Assembly: GCA_006386115.1 (NCBI GenBank)
Contig: VFIW01000003.1
Location: forward strand, 372,001-436,000
Direction of reading: 5' to 3'
DNA: 64,000 nucleotides
Source of the DNA: Globisporangium splendens
Lineage: Eukaryota > Oomycota > Peronosporomycetes > Pythiales > Pythiaceae
The notes below the pieces were generated by a model. It was not told the DNA's origin, searched no databases, and saw only the letters and a program-made list of their open reading frames with translations. How positions within the stretch are numbered: position 1 is the first letter of the stretch; each line of letters starts with the position of its first letter. Shown here one piece after another: positions 43,331 through 53,861 of the stretch. Position numbers and translations under genes: made by a program.

Positions 43331-46300
43331 TTAGCTGGACGCCGTGAACAGCGTCTGCCAAATCGAAGGCTTCACCCAGTTGTAATCGTTGCGATGCACC
43401 GCCTAGGCAAAAGAAAATAAACAAAATAAGCAGGGTGAGCTTCACTTTCACGCAATGCAAATGCAGAGACTCGAGCAATTGAGCCACCGACCTTTCTTGC
43501 TTGCTCGTGAAGCGTGTTGAGAATCGCGCGATGGCGCTCCGAGAGCTGCGGCAGGTCGGCCTTCAGCGAACTTGGGTCGACCGCGGACAGTACCACGCGA
43601 CTGCGCTGCCCCTGGATCTTCTTTTGCGCGCGCTCCATGTCGAAGAGCGACTCAAAGTACTTGAGCTGCGTGTACAGCGCGCTGTCCGGGTACTCCATCG
43701 TGGTCGTCGCGCGGCACCCTTGCGCCGAGCAAATGTTGCCGTTCCCGCGCAGCGACTGCTTCTGTGTGCGCGTCTTGCACGTGACATCGGAGCAGACGAC
43801 CCACGCCTCGTAGTACTTCTTCGTAGCCTCGCGGGTCGCGATGTGGAGACGATTCGAGAGCACGGCCTGCAGGTCATCGCCCACGTTTCCGTATATTCCC
43901 TCTTTATCGTACCCCCAGAAGTCGGCCTTGCACTCGGGTGACGAGCAGCTCAGACCACTGAACAGCGAGCCATCCGTCGGCCGCGTGCCATATACGCCCG
44001 GGAATGGACTCGCGAGTTTGCATCGATTGCACGTGATCTCGAGCGGCGTGCACGCCTTGAAACGATCGGCGTCGTTCTGCAGCACACTCGGGATCGAGTC
44101 TGCGCCGTCGTTCTCTTCGCCAAAGTGGTTCGCCGAGTGGGAAAACTTGGACGTGTCGAGACCGAGACAGTGCGCCAGTTGAGGGCTCGACGTGCCTTCA
44201 ATGTGCGCGCACAAACGGTTGACTGGTGGGTGGATCTGGGATTCCAGATACCACTCGACGTCAATGTTCAGTTTGCCACCCGATCGCTTCACTTCTTCAG
44301 GGTGGTACGCGCGGCGACCACTACCAGGTTCTTCCTCGAGGCACAGCACATACGGGATGTGCGAACCTGCACCAATTGGTTTTCCCTGAGCGCGCAACGC
44401 GAGTGCCACTTGCACGTGGTACTGCTTGGCACGGTCCGGGTACTGCTCGGGCTGCTTGTTGAGGCTCTTAGTGATCACGTATTGCTCAATTGGCTCTTTT
44501 CCTGAGCGCATGCGTTCCGCGACTTGCTCCAAGTGCTCGTGAATGCTTTCCACGACTTCGTCACGAGAGCTTCCAGAGAGAATGAAGTCCAAGATCTCGT
44601 TACCGACAGCCTTGGAGATCACACACCAATCTCGTCGCACCATATCGAGACCCTTCACTTCTTTTTCAAACGCAGCTTCGCCATTTGGACGCTCCTTGAG
44701 CACTAGCGCAGCGTATTTCTTCTTGTTGAGCAGCAAGATGGTCTTGAAAATGTAATCAACTTCGAGCTCCAGCAGCTTGAAATGCTTGTTGCACTGCACT
44801 TGGATCTCGCGACCAATGCGCTTCGCATCCTCCAATTTGTCCGTGCGCGAGTCGACCATAATGGAATCCGTATCACCGTACACGACATCATAGCCACACT
44901 CTTGCTCGGCGACTTCTTTCGCTCTCTGCAGCGTCTGACGACCAGTGGATGTAATCAGTGCGGCGATGGGCTTTGCATAGAACCGCGAGAAGCGGAAACC
45001 GAGACAGCCATACATGGAGTTGGCCGTCAACTTGATTGCCTTCTGGCGAATGTCCAACTTGTTGGCCCTCTCCGTGTTGCCAGCTTTCGTCTCGGCCTTG
45101 AGCTGCTGCTTCACTTGCTTACGCGACTCCAGCAGCCGCTTGATGACGGCAGGAAGGATGCCTTCTTCGCACGCGCTGCTAGGGAGCGGTGGGATATCCG
45201 AGTCGCCCGCAGTGATGTCTTCTTGCTCGGCTTCATGATCGACATCTTCGTCATCGATCACGTCGTCATTGATCGTCACAGGCACAGGTTTCGATTTCTT
45301 TTTCTTCTTGGAGGATGGAGCTGCTTGTCCGTTGTCATCCACCAATGTCCGCTCCACGGTGGTAAAGCAGATATTGTATTCCTACAGAACATATCATGGG
45401 GAAGCAACGTTAGAATGAATTCATACACTCGATCGCAAAGTCCAGAGCAAACAACGCAACCACTCACTCTGATGATCGACGGATACAGACTATTGAAATC
45501 CAAAAGCACGACAAAGTTGTCGTACAGTCCTTTCTTCGGGGCAAACACCATACCACCAGCGTACGAAGCCTCGCGCTTCTTTCCCGACTTGTCAGCCTCG
45601 GCTTTGCTCTTGTACTTCTCCGGCACGATAAACTTGTGCTTTGATCGTCCAAACTCGTGCAAAAGCAGGTACTCGATTCGCTCGGCACGCTTGTTGCCCT
45701 CGAGCGTTCGCGTCCACAGATACCCACACAGATTCGCGAGTTGCTTGGACAATGGCAGCACTTCCAGCTTGTGCATCAGCTGCAGCACAAACATCGCATC
45801 ATCGAGAGTGTGGCGCAGGAACTTGATGAAATTGTTGGCTCCGCCATGCAGAATCTGCGGGATATCCGTCATCTCGACATCGATGCGCTGCTTCGAGAGC
45901 AGCTTCTCCACCAAGTGAGACAGCGTGTAGTTGTTCTGCGATGTCAGCAGCTCCTTCGACGATACGTACGTATCGCAGAACAGTCGTCCGTTCACCATGT
46001 CATCCATGCGATGCTCGTTCCACCCTTCGCCCTCTTTCATGGGGGTCAGGCGACCACGACGCAAACGGGTAAGTTTGGACCAGAGACCACCCAAGCGGAA
46101 GTTGTCGATCCGCGAAATCAAGAGGTCAAGCGCGTACTTGTGCAGATTGTGACCCACAATCACGTCCGGGTCTTCAAACTGCACGCGCGTCAGGAAGTAG
46201 CTCAGCATCATGCGTTCATTGATCTCAACGCGTAGGCGATCTTTGTTGATCCCGATCGAGCCATCTTCCATCCTTGCGCCTCCGAAGCGATCGTCTCGTT

Positions 46301-48446
46301 GCGCAACCTGCATGTAGTCACCAGGGAACCCCGCATTCTCATCCAGCGGCCGAATGGCAGTGAAGTGCGAGATCTTGTGCTGAGGATTCGATCTCCCGCT
46401 GCCGCCATCGGAGCTGACACCGCTTTCCGTGATCGCCGAGAGCGCGACCACCTCGTGCTTGCCAGTGGCAGGATTGCAGATGCTCTTGAGACTGAGACTC
46501 ATGATCGTCAAAGGGGGAGGAGTTAACCCACTGCCCTGCATCGAGCTCACGTTCTTTGGGTCAAACGTCTCGTACTCCATGTGGCAGAAACTCGCGCTCT
46601 CGTTCGACTTGCGCACGTTCTTGATCTCGATCCACCCGGGACCGAGCAACTTGCGCTTCACGAGAAAGTTCTCCAGCGGACGCGTGAACGCGCCACAGAT
46701 GCGACTGAACGTCTTGCCGCCACGGGTGCAAATATCCGACGGCGGCGATGCGTACTTGGTGCCGTACTTGACTTTCAGGTACAAGTTCTTGCCGCGCGGC
46801 ATGTCGGAGACCTCGAAGGCGTAATTGCGTTCCACGAGCTTGGTCTGGAACACTTCTTGGTCGCGCCTGCTCGTGATGCACGACGGGACCAGGATCTTGC
46901 GGATCTCTTCGTGCATGTTCATCCACGCTTGCTGTTGCTCCACCTTGGGCAATTCCTTCAAGCCTGCGCCTTCCTTTGGCACCAAGTACATGTAGCGCTC
47001 CAGGTTGTTCACGATCACGCAGCAACTTTTGTACGTCGGCGTTCGATTTGGTCCACCAGCGCTGGACGTCTTGATTTTGCCGATGAGGTAGATTTTGCCA
47101 GGACGGTCGCGGACTTCCACGGCATCCATCCAGTACATCTGGATGGCATCGGCCGTGGCGAGTGCTTCCGGTTCAACTTCCGGGTCCTCCTGCTGCGCCA
47201 CTTTGGCGCTAGCATCACCAACTTGCCACCACTCAGCGACTTCGTTCGAGGGCACGTCAGACATCATCACAGCGCCAGACTGCTTGATTTCTGGCTCGCT
47301 CTTCTCTTCTGGAACGCCAGCCAGAGCACGCGCAGTCGGCTCGGTGGTCTGCAAGCGGCTTTCACGCGCCTTGCGGAGCAACAAGTCTCGTTTGCTCAAG
47401 GCGGCTGGCTTGGAAGGTTCTTCCTTCACGTCTGTTACTTCATCGCTCTGTTCCGATTTCGCAGCGACTTCGTCACTCGATCGTTCATCTTGTACACCAG
47501 TAGCGCCATCGTCGTCCATTGGCTCATCATCCGCCTCAGGCTCATCATCTGCCTCAGGCTCGTACGCGTTGCCATCATCCATTGCGATGTCATCGTTGGC
47601 ATCATTGTCCTCATCGTATTGCGGACGACCGATCGACGAGGAGAAGGATGATGTCGTTGTAGTGGTTGCAATGCGCTTTGAGGAGCTAATCGTTGACGAG
47701 GAACTGGACATCGAGGTGACCCCAGTTGAGTACGAAGATATCGGGCGCGCATACGTTTGCCGGGTCTCTGTCGGGTTGCTGGTCAAATCGTCCAACATAC
47801 TGTCCAGATCGATATCTGCAAGCCCAGGGTCATCACATGTTCATACAATTCCACGTCAAATTATGGCAACATACAGCATACAAAGCACATTCTTACCCCG
47901 CTTTGTATTCGACCGCGCTTTATGGGATCCAGGAGCGCCAATGCCGCCATTGGAGCTGCCGGGGGCGACTTTCCCTTTCGAACCTGCTGCCGAGGCCGAG
48001 AAGAACATGCTGGTGATCTTCTGGTCGTTGCCCGTGCCAAGCTTTGCACGCTGCATCTTCTTCGCGCGTCGACTGTACGCGCTCGAGAGAGCGCCTGCGC
48101 TTCTCTTCTTGCCACCAGGACCATCGGCATCGTCGGCGTCGGCGCCATTCGAGTCGGGCTCGGGGTCGGACTCGAAGAACTGCTCTTCGCCGTCGTCAAA
48201 GTAGCCCATCTCGCCGTCATCGTTCTCGACGAACGGCAGCCCCTGGCGGCGCTCGCGCACGAGCTTCTCGTACTCCTCCTCGGTCACGGTCTTGTACACG
48301 CTCTCTTCATGCGGCACGTACTCGGCGATGCGCGAGCTCTTCTCATCGGCATGCACGTTGCCGCTCTCGCGGAGCCGGCGGATTTCCTCGAGCGCCTGCT
48401 TGCGGCTGCCGCCACTGGCGCTGCTGCGGACGCGGCGGGAGCTCAT
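43331..48446 (-). CDS. POLA1: DNA polymerase alpha catalytic subunit
   Basis: Four exons, 48446-47897, 47815-45468, 45381-43492 and 43402-43331, give 1,619 residues. The N-terminal 250 residues are acidic and disordered. The exonuclease-like domain follows (DPDVIVGHNLHKYALDLL). Family B polymerase motifs are present: DFNSLYPSII near 960, KLTANSMYGCLGF near 1080, and YGDTDS near 1135 for the catalytic metals. The C-terminus has the two Cys clusters that bind the B subunit and Zn (CNRCK...CSSPEC and CSDVTC...CSAQGC). The last exon adds HRNDYNWVKPSIW. Pol alpha-primase starts Okazaki fragments. Its start faces the anchorless E2 gene 480 bp away. Confidence 0.95.
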
Positions 48447-48927
48447 GGCACACGTTCGTATGTGTGTGTGTGTGTGCGGATGTGTCTGCGCCTTTGGCAA
48501 TGCGCTGCAGTTACCAAAATGGCGGCACGAGTTTTGGCGCGCCATCACCCATTTTTACGCGCCAAAAGCCATTGAGACGATAAAAAAAACCTCAAAGGAA
48601 GGTCAATGCAGTTTTAGTTTGAAGTGGTACTTTTATCCAATCATATGAAAGGTGGTAGTAAACTGATTTAACGCTGTTTCATTGTGAAGAAAAATATTTT
48701 AGCGAATCGTAGCGTGATCATTTATGCAAATCAAGAGGGAAAACGCTTGCTGAACGAACATTAAAGAAGCCTTTTCTGCCAATCATGATTAGGAGACAGA
48801 GGATACATGCATTCTGTGGATATGCTGTTGTGGAGTGGGACGAACAATGGATTTGAAAAGGCGCTTGCATTCTCATTCGAGGACAGTGCGCGACGTGCAC
48901 ACGACGACAAAGGCGACAGCAACAGCG
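48447..48927. other. Divergent intergenic region between POLA1 and the anchorless E2
   Basis: A 480-bp region with a short GT run near 48460-48476 and otherwise AT-rich sequence. No gene is supportable. Confidence 0.5.
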
Positions 48928-49612
48928 ATGGCCTCGGCGATGGCGACAAACCGCCTCCGTAAGGAGTACGTGAACCTGCAGCGCAAGCCTGTGGACAACA
49001 TCCAGGCGGCGCCGCAGGAGAAGAACATCCTCGAGTGGCACTACGTGATCACAGGGACGCCCGATTCGCCGTACGAGGGCGGGTACTACCACGGCAAGCT
49101 GCGCTTCCCGCCCGAGTACCCCATGAAGCCACCCGCTGTGCTCATGCTCACACCCAATGGGCGATTCGAAGTCAACCGGAGAATCTGTCTGAGCATGTCG
49201 GACTTCCACCCAGAGACATGGAACCCCGTCTGGGCAGTCGGCTCGATCCTCACGGGATTGTACTCATTCATGGTAAGATCCTTGCTCTCCTTTCTTCCAA
49301 TTGCGTGTACTTGAGGAAGCAATTTGTGTATCTGAATGGAATTGATTGTAGCTGGAAGACCAGATCACGACTGGAAGCATCGAAACTACCGATGAAGAGG
49401 TATGTTCTTACCAATTTCCATGTGAATGAGCTTGTCGCGCGTATAGATTTGCAAACCTTTTCTCAATGGTTGCGATGAAAACGTGTGTGTAGAAACGCAA
49501 ATTCGCGGCCGAGTCGCTTGCCGTCAACTGCACCAACAAAGATTTCTGCACGCTCTTCCCTCACCTAGTGGAGCTGCACAAGGAGAAGCAAGCGACGTCT
49601 ACGACCAGCTAA
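48928..49612 (+). CDS. Ubc6-type E2 without membrane anchor (paralogue)
   Basis: Three exons, 48928-49272, 49352-49399 and 49493-49612, encode 170 residues. The first two exons have exactly the same lengths (345 and 48 bp) as those of the tail-anchored E2 at 36997-37862, and the splice positions match. Cys87 in RRICLSMSDFHPETWNP is conserved, so it should be active. The third exon aligns at first (KRKFAAESLAVNC) but stops after LVELHKEKQATSTTS. The Ser-rich linker and transmembrane tail are therefore missing. It probably works as a soluble Ubc6-like E2, or a variant that competes with the ER form. The ATG is chosen by match to the paralogue. Confidence 0.92.
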
Positions 49613-49932
49613 CTGGCGTCTGCGCCATTCCGTTGTCATTGCATCTGCGTGTTCTCGTGTCACTAGCAAATCTACGCAGCTGAACGCATACCAGGCATTT
49701 TCCTGCCATTGAACTTGCAGCAATGAGCTCAATGCATCAACAGACTTGGACTGCGCCAGAATTGTGAGCTCCAAGAAAACCTATCATACGTCATATTGCT
49801 TACTTGAAATAATGTGGCTCACGCCATATAAGTCATTCTTTGAATATATGTGTGGATTTGCCTGTTTACACACTATTCTCCACTGCCATAGTGTTTGTTG
49901 AGCATCAAGCCTCAACACAAACAGCATTGGAC
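49613..49932. other. Short intergenic region
   Basis: About 320 bp between the anchorless E2 and the Rpp21-like gene, read in the same direction. Nothing is recognised. Confidence 0.5.
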
Positions 49933-51036
49933 ATGACGTCGCTTCTTGACTCCAAAGAACATGACGCCGCTGGTGTCGCCATCGCCGCGACGCTGCCGAA
50001 GAAGAAGAGTGCGTCCGAATATGACCGCCTGCTTCTTCCCGAGATCAAGCTCAAGACCGGCAACGCTGCGGCGAACGTGAAGCAGCTGGAGAAGCGGTTC
50101 AACTACCTCTGGCTGGCTGCGCACACCATTTTGCCCACTAGCGCGCTCTTGGCGCACGAAATGATGTAAGGTTATATTTTGCATGACTTGGTAATGATGC
50201 CGCTGTGGGTGTGTATGCACTGATCATTTCTATCATGCTGCTTATTCTGTTGAAACCGCTGTAGGTCGTCGATGACGGAGATGGCACGCAACAATGGAGT
50301 GGAGCTGCCCGCAGCGGTGCTCGATTTCATCTGTGAATGCTGCGGCGCGCTTCTGGTGCCGAGCCTGTCGGCCGACGTGCGTGTCCAACCGCAAACTCAC
50401 AAGTCAACGGCAAACAGGAAGCTAACGAGACTGCGCCGCAAGTTGCAGGCACAGCACGGAACCGCTGGCGCACCCCAGATCCTGCGCAACGTCCTGGTAA
50501 GAATTAGCGTCTTCACACATCAAATATGACGGTGCCGGGCTGTTTTTTCTTAACGATGTGGGCTCTGTATGGTTGATATTTGCTAGCGGGTGTGCTGTCG
50601 CCGCTGTGAGCACGTCAACCTTCGAGCGGGTGTGTCTGAAATTGTCAAACCAAAGTCCAAGAAGCGACCAGTTGAGGGCCAAACAGAAGGTGAGCGGCGC
50701 TAACTATGAGTGGCTTGTAATAAATAGCTTCTGACATTGTTAGTTGACGTAGCGCCGGGCACCAAGCGCGCGAAAACGGAGCCATCACCTGTGAGCTTAA
50801 TCCTCCAGGATGCCGCAGTCTCCTCTTCTGGATCCTTGACGACAGCGCAACCAGGAAACGCGGGGCTCGAGAAGCCTCGGAGTATGTTTGCACCGCCACC
50901 AAGCCCTCCACGGAAGCTGTTGGATGGACCGAAGAAGAAGAAAAAGAAGAAAACGACGGATGCCGCGGTGGTCGCGGTGAAAAGCAACTTGAGCTCCTTC
51001 CTGCAGAGTCTTCGACCAAGCACTACCAAAAAGTAG
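49933..51036 (+). CDS. RNase P/MRP subunit, Rpp21/Rpr2/Snm1 family
   Basis: Four exons, 49933-50165, 50265-50496, 50587-50689 and 50744-51036, give 286 residues with consistent phases. The helical N-terminus contains the family stretch RFNYLWLAAHTIL. A zinc ribbon is formed by CECCGALLVP near residue 100 and CCRRCEH near residue 156, the two Cys pairs expected for Rpp21/Rpr2. A basic segment lies between them (RKLTRLRRKLQ). Rpp21 helps RNase P bind and cut precursor tRNA. The C-terminal 110 residues form a disordered, Lys-rich tail (PKKKKKKKTT), longer than in typical family members. The Snm1 (RNase MRP) assignment cannot be excluded. Confidence 0.8.
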
Positions 51037-51095
51037 AGGGAGCTAGTCTTTTTTGTAACATCAATGAAAGCGTGCACGAAGACCACATTGCAGAA

Positions 51096-52889
51096 TTACG
51101 TGGAGGAAAGCTGTGCGTCTAGATCAGTGAGCTGAGTCCACGATTTACGAAGGACATCATCTCGGCTCGATCGGCTCCATGACTTCATTGTTGACGGGTG
51201 AAAACTCTGGTGCTGCATGCCCCGCAAAAAGAGAGTTGATAGGCTTTGCGTTTTACCCAAAATCCAGCCGAGATCCTTGCTGGCTTGTGTGCGCATACGA
51301 TTGTAAGAGAGATCAACCACTCGAAGCGACGATTCGTGCAGAATGCTATTCTGACGTAGCGCGTGGAGGAAGACGTTCATGCTCAGCTTTGTTTGGGAGA
51401 GATCCAGGCAATGCAGCGCAAACGCTCCGGTGATCCAACTTGAGAGTATCCGTGAGCCTTCATGGCCGAGCTGGTTGCCCGACAAGTTGAGCTGACGAAG
51501 ACACGATGAGAACGCGGTATTCGATTTCACAGATTGCAAAATTCGCGAACTCGATGGCGAAGAGAGCCTGCACTGCTCCAATTGAAGGACTTCAAGTCCG
51601 CTTGGAAGCAGCTCGAGCATGATTGATAATTCAACGGCCATCGCTGGTGAGAACTTGTTGAACGAGAAATCCAGGCGCTTCAGCTGCAGGGATTGCTTTT
51701 GTTGAGCCCGTTTAATCGTCGACTGCAGGACTACGTTTTGCAGGATGCGCAATGAGCGCGCAGACAGGTCGACGTTGGTGAGCGTGAACGCACTGATCGA
51801 AGAATGCGGTGAGAGAAGTCCTTGGAAGAGTGCACTCATTCCGATTTCATTCATTGAGAGATCGTAGACGACAATCCTGTCGAAACAGTGGCAATGCTCA
51901 AGAGTTCGTGCGAGCGCCTGCACTTCCCGCAGCTGGATGCTCGTGTCCACTACTGGCGAAGAGAGCCCAAGATGCTGCCGAATGAACGATGGCTGCTGCT
52001 GATATCCATCCACCCCTGGCGGGAAACTGAGACAGTATTGGGAATCCACACTTGAGCCCACGCACTCAATGAGTCTCGTTGTGATCGTGGGGCGATATCG
52101 TACATTTAGGTCGTCGCAGAAAGCTCTGTATGCAGTTGTCATTGCCTCGACGAGAGCTGTTCGGTCCACTTGATTCGAGTCGGAGGGAGCAAAAAATTCT
52201 TCCCAATGGCACTTCGACGGGAGGTGAACTTTGGGGAATTGCTTGTCTGGGAGCACGAGTCGAAGACCATGCAGAAGTCGTTGGAGAAGTCGGACAACGC
52301 TTTCAGTGTGTACGCCCGGGTCGAAATGCAACACCACCGGTGGGTGCCGGAATTGATTTTGCGAGACGACCAGTTGGATAGATGTCGTTGGTGCAGCACA
52401 AGATGACGAAGACGTTCCGCACAAGGCTCTGATCTTCTGGATACGCATTAGCTGCAGCTCTTTACAACAGACGAGCTGCGTCTTGAACGGCTTTTTGCGT
52501 TTTAGCATCCACATTCGAAACGCAGAGATCACAATCAACCTCTTGTGAAATTTGCCGGCTGAGGAAAGCAGCACCCATTTCATCAGCAGAGGCGTGTCAT
52601 CGCGCGCAGCGAACAGCTTTTCAATCGTCGCGAGTTCGTGAGGTTTCACTTCTTCGCAGCTCAACCGATTAATCAGCCACCAAATGGGGTCGTCCGTGCT
52701 GTCCTTGTCGTGTTCTTCGAGTTGCTGAGAAGGGGGCGATGAAAGCGATGTTCGTCGATGCTGCTTTGCTTGACTGCGCGCTGCGGCAGTGGACGGGATG
52801 GCTGGAGATGAAGCCCTCGGAATAGCGCCACGGCTTGGAGTTTTCGTTGAAGGCAACGGTGATCTCGGGCTTAAAATCGAATTGCTCAT
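51096..52889 (-). CDS. CARMIL-like PH and leucine-rich repeat protein (short form)
   Basis: A single exon encodes 597 residues. After a Ser/Pro-rich N-terminus comes a PH-like domain (about residues 110-240, with RMWMLKRKKPF and VVRLLQRLLHGLRLVLP), then a linker helix region. About seven ribonuclease-inhibitor-type LRRs follow from residue 340 (LKRLDFSFNKFS, LRQLNLSGNQLG, LHCLDLSQTKLS, LRVVDLSYNRM). PH then LRR is the layout of CARMIL proteins, which regulate actin capping protein. Known CARMILs have about 16 LRRs and a C-terminal capping-protein-interacting region; neither is complete here. This could be a truncated family member or a separate PH-LRR protein. CYFIP, another actin regulator, lies 15 kb away. 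Confidence 0.72.
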   Translation of the reverse strand: MSNSILSPRSPLPSTKTPSRGAIPRASSPAIPSTAAARSQAKQHRRTSLSSPPSQQLEEHDKDSTDDPIWWLINRLSCEEVKPHELATIEKLFAARDDTPLLMKWVLLSSAGKFHKRLIVISAFRMWMLKRKKPFKTQLVCCKELQLMRIQKIRALCGTSSSSCAAPTTSIQLVVSQNQFRHPPVVLHFDPGVHTESVVRLLQRLLHGLRLVLPDKQFPKVHLPSKCHWEEFFAPSDSNQVDRTALVEAMTTAYRAFCDDLNVRYRPTITTRLIECVGSSVDSQYCLSFPPGVDGYQQQPSFIRQHLGLSSPVVDTSIQLREVQALARTLEHCHCFDRIVVYDLSMNEIGMSALFQGLLSPHSSISAFTLTNVDLSARSLRILQNVVLQSTIKRAQQKQSLQLKRLDFSFNKFSPAMAVELSIMLELLPSGLEVLQLEQCRLSSPSSSRILQSVKSNTAFSSCLRQLNLSGNQLGHEGSRILSSWITGAFALHCLDLSQTKLSMNVFLHALRQNSILHESSLRVVDLSYNRMRTQASKDLGWILGKTQSLSTLFLRGMQHQSFHPSTMKSWSRSSRDDVLRKSWTQLTDLDAQLSST

Positions 52890-53150
52890 GACCGAACTGC
52901 TCTTTTATCGAGATGACGCTGCGAACTTGAACAAAATCCCCTTCAACAGTGTTCGATGTTTCAGCTAACAGTAACTGCGGAAAGCTGAAAGCTTCAATGT
53001 CAGATTTCGGAGCGGTGCGAGTTGGTGTCCAACGTCCATAACTCGTGCTGAACTGATGTTGTGCGCCGCTATTTCTTGCTATTTGAGCCGTTTATATTTT
53101 GCATATTTATAGATTGAAAAACAAGACCGATTTGGACGGATCCTGTCGCC

Positions 53151-53579
53151 TCACCTGCAGTGGTTGATCGCATGAACTGCATGGATCTCGCTGCGCAGAC
53201 ATTCTTTATTTCTAAGCGTGGGGGCTTGCATGCGACGTGCTGTGGAGCTTTGGCTCGAAGACTCGCCAATCGCAACACTAGCCAGGAGCTGCAAAGACGG
53301 TGGCCACGACGCCGCCATCAATGTCGTGCTCTTCCTGTCTCTATTACGCTTTGGAATATCCCAATAGCACTTTCGGAAGAACCACGCAGGAAACTTGCGC
53401 AAGTCCGTGCCGTGGGTGCGTTTCAGCGTCTTCAGGCGCTGCCGCAATGCGTCTTTCGAGTGCGTGGATTGGCTCATGAGCGCTGCGAGCCGCTCCCACG
53501 CGATCGTCTTCCTCTGCACGGCAAATGCGAGAGCGAGTTGTACGACCTGGCGGTCTTCATCATTGGTAAAGTCCGACAT
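53151..53579 (-). CDS. Small Myb/SANT-like protein
   Basis: From the ATG at 53579 (MSDFTNDEDRQVVQLAL) the frame gives 142 residues. The first 70 look like a Myb/SANT-type helix-turn-helix: acidic start, WERLAALM in the second helix, and LRQRLKTLKRTHG plus FPAWFF at the third helix. Such small single-repeat proteins are common in oomycetes and may bind DNA. The rest is Ser/Arg-rich. A GT donor just before the stop (CAC TGC AG gtgagg, near 53150) could extend the gene with a further exon towards 53000, so the C-terminus is uncertain. Confidence 0.6.
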   Translation of the reverse strand: MSDFTNDEDRQVVQLALAFAVQRKTIAWERLAALMSQSTHSKDALRQRLKTLKRTHGTDLRKFPAWFFRKCYWDIPKRNRDRKSTTLMAASWPPSLQLLASVAIGESSSQSSTARRMQAPTLRNKECLRSEIHAVHAINHCR

Positions 53580-53861
53580 GGGTAGTCTAGGTGCGCACGA
53601 AGGGCTACTCTGGTAACGCGATTTATGAATACCGCAATGCACTCGCAACCTCACCTGCATATTTTCTCGGCACGAGAGTCTTGTTTGATGGCGTCACTCT
53701 CCGTCATCTTGGCCCGTCCCAGTGTTTCCTGCACTGCGCGCATGTTTCGGCGCGCGTGGGGGGTTGAAGTTGCAACCATCATTCCGCATTCTGCAAGTTG
53801 AAGTCAACTTCACTCTCACTGGTTAAAAATACTCTATCAAGACATAGGATTGGGTGGAAAT

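Noticed and set aside
46581..48583. Plus-strand frames of 179 to 369 codons over POLA1
   Set aside because: They are antisense shadows of conserved polymerase coding sequence.
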